Source: Sulfurovum sp. (lineage in GTDB: Bacteria > Campylobacterota > Campylobacteria > Campylobacterales > Sulfurovaceae). From it: a DNA stretch of 8,293 bases. The stretch lies in assembly GCA_027066595.1 (NCBI GenBank), contig JAMONG010000209.1:1-8293 (forward strand). Direction: 5' to 3'. This document shows, in pieces, positions 1 through 5,129 of this stretch (within the stretch, counting starts at the first letter, position 1; every line of letters starts with the position of its first letter). Under the pieces are notes generated by a model. It was not told where the DNA came from, did not search any database, and saw only the letters and a list, made by a program, of their open reading frames with translations. Made by a program: the position numbers and the translations under genes.

Positions 1-162
1 TGCATTTGCGATAGTGACAAACTCCTCATAGAGTGGATTTTTAAACTTTTTTTCATTAAAGTTTGAGGCGTGTTTGGGAGCTATAAATAGTTGTATAGCC
101 AGGGCTATGACGATTGAGCTAAGGAGTATCATTAAGATATGTTTATGGGATAGAAGTTTCAC
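1..162 (-). CDS. N-terminal part of a membrane-anchored protein downstream of the MBOAT gene (truncated by window edge)
   Basis: Only the first 54 codons are in the window. The start is GTG at 160-162, chosen because an AGGAG ribosome binding site lies 5 bases before it and overlaps the stop codon of the upstream MBOAT gene. The ATG one base out of phase runs straight into TGA, so it can be excluded. The visible peptide begins VKLLSHKH and continues with one hydrophobic segment at about residues 9-28, followed by a polar stretch rich in Lys, Asn and Glu. This looks like a signal anchor with the bulk of the protein outside the cytoplasm. Genes directly after AlgI-type MBOAT proteins often encode the partner SGNH/AlgJ/AlgX-like acyl-transfer protein, and the topology fits. 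No catalytic motif is inside the window, so that identity is inference from context. Tight coupling to the MBOAT gene (8 bases between stop and start) is seen directly. Confidence 0.7.
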   Translation of the reverse strand, partial: MKLLSHKHILMILLSSIVIALAIQLFIAPKHASNFNEKKFKNPLYEEFVTIANA

Positions 163-170
163 ATTATCTC

Positions 171-1565
171 CTAAAATTCAAAATAGATAAATGGTAGCGG
201 TGAACCACTAAAGGTAAAAGCTAAAAGTAGCAGTACCGATAAAACAAGTATAGAAAGTGGATTTCTATTTAACATAGGGTATCCCTCTTTATCAACAAGG
301 TAGAACCTACAGAGATGATCGAGTATAGGATAGATAAGTAACAGAGATATACTCAATATATGGTAAGGGCTTCCCATATTTATAAATAGGCTATGGTTAA
401 AACCAAACATCTTTTGGATTAAAAGTATGGCTTGGGGAAAGTCTAATCTAAAAAAACTCCATGCAATGACGATGAGCATAAAGGTAATGAGCCAGCGTAG
501 AGAAGCATAGAGACGGAAGTATCTTTTACCTAATATTTTTTCGATAATCAAGATAGCCCCGTGAATCGCACCCCATATTGCAAAACCAATGCCCGCACCA
601 TGCCATATGCCAGAGAGTACAAATACAATCATGATGTTTAGATAGGTTTTGTAGGGTCCATTTTTGCTTCCTCCTAGTGGAAAATAGAGATAGTCTCTAA
701 ACCAAGTAGAGAGGCTGATATGCCATCTATGCCAAAACTCTGTCACACTTGTCGCCCTGTAAGGGTAATTGAAATTCGCTGGAAGTTTAAATCCCATGAG
801 TAAAGCAAAGCCTATTGCCATGTCGCTATAGCCACTGAAATCTGCATAAATTTGTGCGGTAAATCCCAATATCGTAGCCCATGCTTCAGCTATACTCATA
901 CTTTCAATGCCATAAGATATATTCCAGTTTACGTATGCTCCAATGTTGTCTGCGATTAAGAGTTTTTTGACTAAACCTATAGCGATGAGTGTCAGTGCTA
1001 TGGTGACAGTGAGTGTTGTGAGCTTCTCTTCTTTAAAGACGTTAGAAAAAATGTTTTTTGCTCTCAAGATGGGACCAGCAGCCAAATGAGGCCAAAATGC
1101 GATAAAGAGAAGTAAGGTTAAGAAGCTTTGGTTTGCTTTAATTTTTTGATGATAGACATCCACATAGTAGCCTATCATAGAAAAGGTGTAAAAAGACAAG
1201 CCTAAGGGTAAAATAAGGTCTAATGTATAGGACTCTAAGTGTGTCAGTTCAATAAAAAAACCATAATATTTAAATACTACTAAAGGTAACAGTGAGAGAG
1301 TAATGATATAAAATAGAGACGTTTTTTGTTTGGTTCTTGATATGAGTTTACCACCATACACTCCTAAAATAGTATGGTAAATGAGTAGGAAGATAGCAGG
1401 TGGATACCAAGTAGCATAAAAAAGCAAGGAACTAATGGCAATATATTTACTTCTTGATTGACTAGTTAAATGATATTTCTTTGTAAATCTAAACTCAAAA
1501 AGCAAAAAGTATATGAGGAAGAATATACCTATAAAAACAATAATAATGTTATTTGTAAAAACCAA
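171..1565 (-). CDS. MBOAT-family O-acyltransferase, AlgI/DltB-like
   Basis: This 464-residue polytopic membrane protein belongs to the membrane-bound O-acyltransferase family, whose AlgI/DltB/PatA branch moves acyl (often acetyl) groups across the cytoplasmic membrane onto cell-surface polymers. Visible hallmarks are ADFSGYSDMAIG (about 241-252), FWHRWHISLSTWFRDYLYFP (about 277-296) followed by LGG, SGIWHG (318-323) with the conserved catalytic His at 322, and the C-terminal ending PFIYFEF, close to the usual FIYFQF end of AlgI proteins. Length and order of motifs match full-length family members, so it appears intact. The start is TTG at 1563-1565 with a modest AGTAGG site upstream; no ATG or GTG lies upstream in frame, and the N-terminus MVFTNNIIIVF is typical of the family. 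It lies 32 bases after the Crp/Fnr regulator and directly before a membrane-anchored partner, so the three are probably co-transcribed. The acceptor (alginate-like polymer, other exopolysaccharide, peptidoglycan or teichoic-like polymer) cannot be told from sequence. Confidence 0.93.
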   Translation of the reverse strand: MVFTNNIIIVFIGIFFLIYFLLFEFRFTKKYHLTSQSRSKYIAISSLLFYATWYPPAIFLLIYHTILGVYGGKLISRTKQKTSLFYIITLSLLPLVVFKYYGFFIELTHLESYTLDLILPLGLSFYTFSMIGYYVDVYHQKIKANQSFLTLLLFIAFWPHLAAGPILRAKNIFSNVFKEEKLTTLTVTIALTLIAIGLVKKLLIADNIGAYVNWNISYGIESMSIAEAWATILGFTAQIYADFSGYSDMAIGFALLMGFKLPANFNYPYRATSVTEFWHRWHISLSTWFRDYLYFPLGGSKNGPYKTYLNIMIVFVLSGIWHGAGIGFAIWGAIHGAILIIEKILGKRYFRLYASLRWLITFMLIVIAWSFFRLDFPQAILLIQKMFGFNHSLFINMGSPYHILSISLLLIYPILDHLCRFYLVDKEGYPMLNRNPLSILVLSVLLLLAFTFSGSPLPFIYFEF

Positions 1566-1597
1566 TCTATGCCTACTAATGGATGCTAATGTATCTG

Positions 1598-2233
1598 TTA
1601 TGCTTCGTATACAAATTTAAACCCTGTTGCAACTTTGGTTAATTTTTGCTCTTTTACAAGTTTGGAAATGTTACGCGAAAAGGTCTCTGGGGTCATACCT
1701 AGTAAAGAGGCAATTTCGTATTGTTTTAAATCCAGACTTAGTGTAGGATTTTTTTCGTAAAACTGAAGTATTTTTTCAACGGCTGTAGAAGCGATAGTAA
1801 AATGTATATTTTGTTGTAAAAGCTCTATTTTCCCAAGAAGTGACTGTATCATGGCATAAGATATTTTTGGGTGGGTCATAAAGAGTTTTTCAAATTCGTA
1901 AATATTGATTTTAAGGATAGCACCATTGGTTTTAAATGTAGCAGAAGAGGGGAGTGGTGTATGGCGAAGTGTGGCAGGTTCTGCTAGTAGTGCATAGCGT
2001 TTAAAATATCCTATAACTATTTCATTTCCTTTACTGTCATGTTTGAAGATACTGACTACACCCTCTACTAAAATCATGAGAGAATCACTTATATCTCCTT
2101 CTAAAAAGAGTGTACTTCCCTCTTCGTACTTATATATGTTAGAAATATTCTCCAAAGTCTTAATATCTTCTTCATCTAGAGAGGAGAACATTTTGACTTC
2201 TTTTAGTATGGTATTGATTGATTTTGTTTGCAT
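1598..2233 (-). CDS. Crp/Fnr-family transcriptional regulator (no cysteines, atypical effector pocket)
   Basis: This 211-residue protein has the two-domain Crp/Fnr layout. An N-terminal cyclic-nucleotide-binding-like beta barrel covers about residues 12-120 (EEGSTLFLEGDISDSLMILVEGVVSIF is its core, residues 37-63). A long dimerisation helix covers about 122-145, and a winged helix-turn-helix about 150-205, with YEIASLLGMTPETFSRNISKL (172-192) as the DNA-reading part. There is no cysteine at all, so it cannot hold an FNR-type iron-sulfur cluster. The Arg of the CRP phosphate-binding cassette is replaced: the equivalent stretch ends LPSSATF (94-100). Binding of cAMP is therefore doubtful and the signal is unknown. 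The start at 2233 fits the family length, but no Shine-Dalgarno sequence precedes it. The next Met (residue 15) has a weak AAGAAG upstream but would cut the fold. It leads the probable operon with the MBOAT gene and may control it. Confidence 0.9.
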   Translation of the reverse strand: MQTKSINTILKEVKMFSSLDEEDIKTLENISNIYKYEEGSTLFLEGDISDSLMILVEGVVSIFKHDSKGNEIVIGYFKRYALLAEPATLRHTPLPSSATFKTNGAILKINIYEFEKLFMTHPKISYAMIQSLLGKIELLQQNIHFTIASTAVEKILQFYEKNPTLSLDLKQYEIASLLGMTPETFSRNISKLVKEQKLTKVATGFKFVYEA

Positions 2234-2238
2234 GGGAA

Positions 2239-2268
2239 ACTATACCATATATAGCTTTGAAAAGTTAA
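2239..2268 (-). promoter_or_regulatory. Candidate promoter of the Crp/Fnr gene
   Basis: Read on the minus strand, TTAACT (2268-2263) and TATAGT (2244-2239) are separated by 18 bases. The -10 box ends only 5 bases before the ATG at 2233, so a start from it would give an almost leaderless transcript, in agreement with the missing ribosome binding site. A TATATA box at 2253-2248 is an alternative that would add only a few bases of leader. Assigned by eye only. Confidence 0.35.
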
Positions 2269-2291
2269 TATTAAGTTTATCTTTAATAGGT

Positions 2292-2426
2292 ATGGTGCGA
2301 CTTTTATATAAAGAAGGTGGTTGGTATGGACTAGCACATGTTTTTGCTCATTTCGCTGTAGAGACTGTAAAAATTTTACTACTTACTGTAATTTTGTCAA
2401 AAAAAGCTAAAGAGACAGCGATATAA
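2292..2426 (+). CDS. Possible small membrane peptide (44 residues), uncertain
   Basis: An ATG at 2292 opens a 44-codon frame ending TAA at 2424-2426. The peptide begins MVRLLYKEGGWYGLAHVF, has a hydrophobic centre (about residues 25-35, VKILLLTVIL) and a basic/polar tail (SKKAKETAI), and carries His at 16 and 20. This gives the look of a single-pass small membrane protein. An in-frame ATG at 2232, overlapping the divergent regulator's start codon, would extend it to 64 residues. Support is limited: the only ribosome-binding-like bases (AATAGG) sit one base from the ATG, and I recognise no family. It occupies the gap between the Crp/Fnr gene and HU. It could equally be a chance open frame in an upstream regulatory region. 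Confidence 0.3.
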   Translation: MVRLLYKEGGWYGLAHVFAHFAVETVKILLLTVILSKKAKETAI

Positions 2427-2468
2427 CGTGCTTTTTAATATTTTTTAGCTTTTCTTAAGAGTTTATTG

Positions 2469-2477
2469 TGTTATAAT
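2469..2477 (+). promoter_or_regulatory. Extended -10 promoter of the HU gene
   Basis: TGT followed by consensus TATAAT (TATAAT at 2472-2477) forms an extended -10 element 29 bases before the HU start codon. The upstream region 2431-2455 is a run of T-rich tracts rather than a TTGACA box, which is the usual style of Campylobacter-type housekeeping promoters. The predicted transcript start is near 2484. Confidence 0.75.
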
Positions 2478-2506
2478 GACCGCATCTTAAAATTAAAGGA
2501 AGAAGA

Positions 2507-2788
2507 ATGACAAAAGCAGATTTCGTAGAACTAGTACAAAAGAACGGAGAATTTGAAAGTAAAGCAGCAGCAGAGAGAGCAGTAAAAGCATTTACAGCAT
2601 CAATCACAGAAGCATTAGTAAATAAAGAGACAGTATCTTTGGTAGGATTCGGTACTTTTTCAACGGTAGAAGTAGCAGAAAAATCTGGTAAAGTTCCAGG
2701 GACTGATAAAACATATACAAAAGCAGCACACACTGCTCCTAAATTTAAAATGGGTAAAACAATTAAAGACGCAGTTGCTGGTAACTAA
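2507..2788 (+). CDS. hup: DNA-binding protein HU (nucleoid-associated protein)
   Basis: This 93-residue protein is a full-length member of the HU/IHF family, small basic dimers that bend DNA and compact the nucleoid. The N-terminal helices (about 3-40, MTKADFVELVQKN) are followed by the family signature LVGFGTFSTVEV (45-56). The DNA-gripping beta arm spans about 52-76 with the intercalating Pro at 64, in the context GKVPGT instead of the usual GRNP. The C-terminal APKFKMGKTIKDAV (77-90) is standard. The start is ATG at 2507 with AAGGA at 2496-2500. The gene is preceded by an extended -10 promoter and followed by a hairpin at 2818-2845, so it is probably monocistronic. HU rather than IHF is chosen because the protein is short and close to the homodimeric HU type. 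Confidence 0.96.
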   Translation: MTKADFVELVQKNGEFESKAAAERAVKAFTASITEALVNKETVSLVGFGTFSTVEVAEKSGKVPGTDKTYTKAAHTAPKFKMGKTIKDAVAGN

Positions 2789-2817
2789 GCACCGTTAAAA
2801 CATAACCTTTTTTAAAC

Positions 2818-2845
2818 GCATTTGCTGCATGGGGGTAGCAAATGT
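2818..2845 (+). terminator. Hairpin after the HU gene, probable terminator
   Basis: CATTTGCT (2819-2826) and AGCAAATG (2837-2844) are perfect inverted arms. Adding a G-U and a C-G pair inside gives about a 10-bp stem with the loop ATGGGG. The following bases are pyrimidine-rich (TTCCTCTCT) rather than a clean T run, so termination may be imperfect. It stands 30 bases after the HU stop codon. Confidence 0.55.
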
Positions 2846-2977
2846 TCCTCTCTATCTATAATTTCTTTTCTAATCAATTAACATATTCAAATAATTTCTC
2901 ATTTTTCTAAAACCTACACGCGAACTACACACTTTATCTATACACTGATGACTTAATTTATTAAACAAGGAAATTAG

Positions 2978-3559
2978 ATGAAAAATAGGAAAATTTATGG
3001 ATTACTTATAGTTGTAGCCATTGGTTTAGTTTTGGTTGGATGTACAGATGCTATAGAAAAAGCAATTGATGATTATAAAGATGATCAAAACTCTAATGAT
3101 GTTGTACGAACATCAGGGGTGATTAAATATAGTGATGGTACATCTATGGGGACTACAAGAGCAGAGCCACAGATTAATGGAGGTTATCAAATTTATGATA
3201 TAGGCACAGGAGCGGTGATAGGCTTTATCCGTCTTGATGGACAGGTAAATGATCAAGCAGGTAGAAATTTAGGTGTTTGTTCAGGTAGTGCTATCTCAGA
3301 TAGTGGTCTCTCTGGAGATTGTACTCTGCCTACAGCAAACCCTAATCAAACACCAGTACAACCAATTCCAACAACCCCAGTATCACCATGCAATCAAACA
3401 TTTAATACCACACCAGCAGGATGTGAAGATAGAAGAGATGGTACGTTTGATGTCACTTGGAATAGACCAACATGTGAATCACATGGTTATTTTTACTGTA
3501 CACTCAATAATATTTGTACAGATCAGACAGTTAATATTAATGAGTGTTTAAGTAGATAA
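2978..3559 (+). CDS. Putative lipoprotein with Cys-rich C-terminal domain, paralog A
   Basis: I do not recognise a named family. The 193-residue product starts with a lipoprotein signal: basic MKNRK, a hydrophobic core at about 6-20 and a lipobox ending LVGC with the lipidated Cys at 22; Thr-Asp follows. The mature part has a first region (about 44-117: VRTSGVIKYSDGT, NGGYQIYDIGTG, GFIRLDG) that looks beta-rich and holds Cys 101 and 115. A Pro/Thr/Gln-rich linker follows (about 118-146). A compact Cys-rich C-terminal domain ends the protein with Cys 149, 166, 174, 180 and 190; an extra Cys 138 lies in the linker. Eight cysteines after the lipid site suggest disulfides outside the cytoplasm. 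The start ATG at 2978 has AAGGA at 2967-2971. A weak -10 (TATACA, 2939-2944) may serve it. Its tandem neighbour at 3635 is a clear paralog. Function is unknown; a cell-surface or periplasmic role is inferred from the lipidation signal. Confidence 0.85.
   Translation: MKNRKIYGLLIVVAIGLVLVGCTDAIEKAIDDYKDDQNSNDVVRTSGVIKYSDGTSMGTTRAEPQINGGYQIYDIGTGAVIGFIRLDGQVNDQAGRNLGVCSGSAISDSGLSGDCTLPTANPNQTPVQPIPTTPVSPCNQTFNTTPAGCEDRRDGTFDVTWNRPTCESHGYFYCTLNNICTDQTVNINECLSR
3406..3495 (+). repeat. 90-bp perfect direct repeat, copy 1 (inside lipoprotein A)
   Basis: This block is identical base for base to 4039-4128, at an offset of exactly 633 bp. It encodes the start of the Cys-rich C-terminal domain (TTPAGCEDRRDGTFDV onward, to about residue 173). 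Identity stops abruptly on both sides. Confidence 0.95.
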
Positions 3560-3580
3560 TGTATTTAAAAAACACTTTGC

Positions 3581-3597
3581 TAACAAATAATTTGTTA
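3581..3597 (+). repeat. AT-rich inverted repeat between the two lipoprotein genes
   Basis: TAACAAAT (3581-3588) and ATTTGTTA (3590-3597) are perfect 8-bp arms around a single A. Shortly after comes a T run (3603-3609). It could be a weak terminator for the first lipoprotein gene or an operator for the second. The low GC content and tiny loop make a strong terminator unlikely. Confidence 0.5.
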
Positions 3598-3634
3598 TTA
3601 TCTTTTTTTATATTAAAATTTTGAGGAGTTATAA

Positions 3635-4192
3635 GTGAATAGTAAAAAAATATTTTTGTTGGTTTCTGCTGCAATTATAAGTTTAGTGGTTTCTGGTTGT
3701 ACTGATTCAATAGAACAAGCAATAGATGATTTTAAGAATGGTGACAGTGAGATTATAAGAACGGCTGGTGTGATTCGATATAGTGATGGCATCTTTATGG
3801 GAGCAACAAGAGAAGAAGCACAAGTAAATGGTGGTTTTCAAGTTTATCATATAGGTACAGGAGAGGTTAATGGGTTTATTCGTCTTGATAGATTAGTTAA
3901 TGACAAAAATGGACAAAATTTGGGTATGTGCTTAGGTGGTGTCCTGTCGGAGAGTGGTCTTTTAGGAGATTGTTCGTTGTCTGTTGCTAGTCCAAATCAG
4001 TCTGTACCAACCGTTGGACAGCCACAAACACCAGCTCCTACCACACCAGCAGGATGTGAAGATAGAAGAGATGGTACGTTTGATGTCACTTGGAATAGAC
4101 CAACATGTGAATCACATGGTTATTTTTATTGTACATTGAATAATATATGTACAGATCAAACAGTAAATATCAATCAATGTCTTGGTAGATAA
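3635..4192 (+). CDS. Putative lipoprotein with Cys-rich C-terminal domain, paralog B
   Basis: This is a 185-residue paralog of the preceding lipoprotein, collinear over its whole length. The start is GTG at 3635-3637, supported by a strong GAGGAG site at 3623-3628. The signal peptide (MNSKKIFLLVSAAIISLVVSG) ends in a lipobox with Cys at 22, again followed by Thr-Asp. The first domain repeats the pattern of paralog A (IRTAGVIRYSDG, NGGFQVYHIGTG, GFIRLDR) with Cys 99 and 113. The linker is shorter, lacks the extra Cys and is Pro/Thr/Gln-rich. The C-terminal domain keeps Cys 141, 158, 166, 172 and 182. From TTPAGC to VNIN, 45 residues are identical to paralog A, while the N-terminal domain and linker have diverged clearly. 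It lies 75 bases after paralog A and is closed by a strong terminator. Whether it is co-transcribed or has its own promoter (TATATT at 3609-3614 is possible) is not settled. Function unknown. Confidence 0.85.
   Translation: MNSKKIFLLVSAAIISLVVSGCTDSIEQAIDDFKNGDSEIIRTAGVIRYSDGIFMGATREEAQVNGGFQVYHIGTGEVNGFIRLDRLVNDKNGQNLGMCLGGVLSESGLLGDCSLSVASPNQSVPTVGQPQTPAPTTPAGCEDRRDGTFDVTWNRPTCESHGYFYCTLNNICTDQTVNINQCLGR
4039..4128 (+). repeat. 90-bp perfect direct repeat, copy 2 (inside lipoprotein B)
   Basis: Identical to 3406-3495 with no mismatch. The first difference downstream is a silent TAC/TAT change at 3496/4129, and further silent differences follow at once, although the protein stays identical for 15 more residues. 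Confidence 0.95.
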
Positions 4193-4205
4193 GGTTTGTT
4201 GATAC

Positions 4206-4235
4206 AAAAAGGTTGAATTTAATTCAACCTTTTTT
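4206..4235 (+). terminator. Strong intrinsic terminator after the lipoprotein pair
   Basis: AAAAAGGTTGAATT (4206-4219) pairs with AATTCAACCTTTTT (4221-4234). The stem is GC-containing at its centre and ends in six Ts on the plus strand. The A run on the other side means it could also stop transcription from the minus strand. It lies 14 bases after the stop codon of paralog B. Confidence 0.9.
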
Positions 4236-4280
4236 ATAGGTATATAAATTTAATAGAATCCTTCTTTCTCTAAAACACAC

Positions 4281-4286
4281 TATAAT
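4281..4286 (+). promoter_or_regulatory. -10 box for the DUF5718-like gene
   Basis: A consensus TATAAT lies 44 bases before the start codon at 4331, just beyond the upstream terminator. The region at the -35 distance is CT-rich without a recognisable TTGACA. Confidence 0.55.
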
Positions 4287-4330
4287 CATCACTAAGCTAT
4301 ACTACACTCATTTTATCTAAGGATTTTTTT

Positions 4331-5128
4331 ATGCCATTAAAAGATATAATCTGTTTAGGCGTTGCGGGTAATTTTGCACATCATTTAGAACAAGCAGGCG
4401 AACTTGAAGATTTTAAAGATGTAGTGACTCAAACAGCTGATGCTCCTAAAGGAATTTTTCCTTTTTACTTACCCAATACAGAAGGTTTTTTGGGGCTTTA
4501 CCCCATAGGTACAGATAGACTTACTTTACCAAGTTATGAAGCCAATGCACAAGTAGAGCCAGAGATAGCTGTTTTATTTGATGTCATATATAATGATACG
4601 CATGAAGTTGTGTCGTTAGAAGCACAAAAATTTACCACATTTAATGACTGTACCATAAGAAAAGAGGGTGCTAAAAAAATCTCTGAAAAAAAGTCTTGGG
4701 GGCTTAACTCTAAAGGTATAGGAAATAGCTGGATAGCCATAGATAAGTTTGAAGAGGGTGGGGTGATGGATAACTATCATCTTTGTTCTTTTGTGAAGCG
4801 TGATGGGGTGGTGCATCCATATGGTGTGGATGCACCACTGCTTGGGTATTCATACTTTTACACAAGGTTAAAAGATTGGCTGATAGATAAGATGAATACC
4901 CAAGAAGACTTTGGTCCTTTAGAAAATATAGCTACACATCTTAAAACCTGTAAATATCCGAAGCAAGCACTTATCTCCATTGGGGCTACTGCTTATGCTG
5001 AATTTGGGGAACATAACTACTTGGAGAGCGGGGACGAAGTCTATGTCATAGCCTATGACAAACGAAGTGATGATGCAGGATTTACTGCATCACCCACTAA
5101 AGTTATTTTACACCAAAAGGTGCAGTAG
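4331..5128 (+). CDS. DUF5718-like protein with fumarylacetoacetase-type features
   Basis: This 265-residue soluble protein has no signal peptide or membrane segment. From memory it matches the uncharacterised DUF5718 family found in Campylobacterota; this is recognition, not a search result. Several motifs resemble the fumarylacetoacetate hydrolase (FAH) fold: GVAGNFAHHLEQAGE near the N-terminus (10-24), an acidic pair in QVEPEIAVLF (74-83), NDCTIRK (105-111), KSWGLNSKGIGNSW (121-134) and a C-terminal SGDEVYVIAY (233-242). In FAH enzymes the E-x-E pair and a nearby Asp bind Mg or Ca, so Glu 76, Glu 78 and perhaps Asp 106 are candidate ligands. An enzyme acting on a C-C bond or a tautomerase is possible, but the reaction is unknown. 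The start ATG has AAGGA at 4319-4323. It is apparently monocistronic and converges on the desulforubrerythrin gene with one base between stop codons. Confidence 0.82.
   Translation: MPLKDIICLGVAGNFAHHLEQAGELEDFKDVVTQTADAPKGIFPFYLPNTEGFLGLYPIGTDRLTLPSYEANAQVEPEIAVLFDVIYNDTHEVVSLEAQKFTTFNDCTIRKEGAKKISEKKSWGLNSKGIGNSWIAIDKFEEGGVMDNYHLCSFVKRDGVVHPYGVDAPLLGYSYFYTRLKDWLIDKMNTQEDFGPLENIATHLKTCKYPKQALISIGATAYAEFGEHNYLESGDEVYVIAYDKRSDDAGFTASPTKVILHQKVQ
4808..4838 (+). repeat. Perfect 12-bp inverted repeat inside the DUF5718-like gene
   Basis: GTGGTGCATCCA (4808-4819) and TGGATGCACCAC (4827-4838) are exact reverse complements around the loop TATGGTG. It encodes VVHPYGVDAPL. It is not followed by a T run, so it is not a classical terminator. 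Confidence 0.9.
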
Positions 5129-5129
5129 A

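Noticed and set aside
1598..2233. Assignment of the regulator as FNR or as cAMP-binding CRP
   Set aside because: No cysteines for a cluster, and the phosphate-contacting Arg is missing.
2043..2291. Long upstream part of the plus-strand frame ending at 2426
   Set aside because: The part before 2232 is antisense to the Crp/Fnr gene and composed of unconvincing sequence; only the end is kept as a low-confidence small gene.
2455..2733. Minus-strand open frame of 92 codons across the HU gene
   Set aside because: It lies antisense to an unmistakable HU gene and has no recognisable family or start signal.
3273..3551. Second plus-strand open frame inside lipoprotein A
   Set aside because: It is an out-of-phase reading of a gene with a clear signal peptide and a paralog next door.
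4487..4506. GGGG-CTTTA-CCCC mini hairpin in the DUF5718-like gene
   Set aside because: Four-base arms inside a coding region are too short to mean anything.
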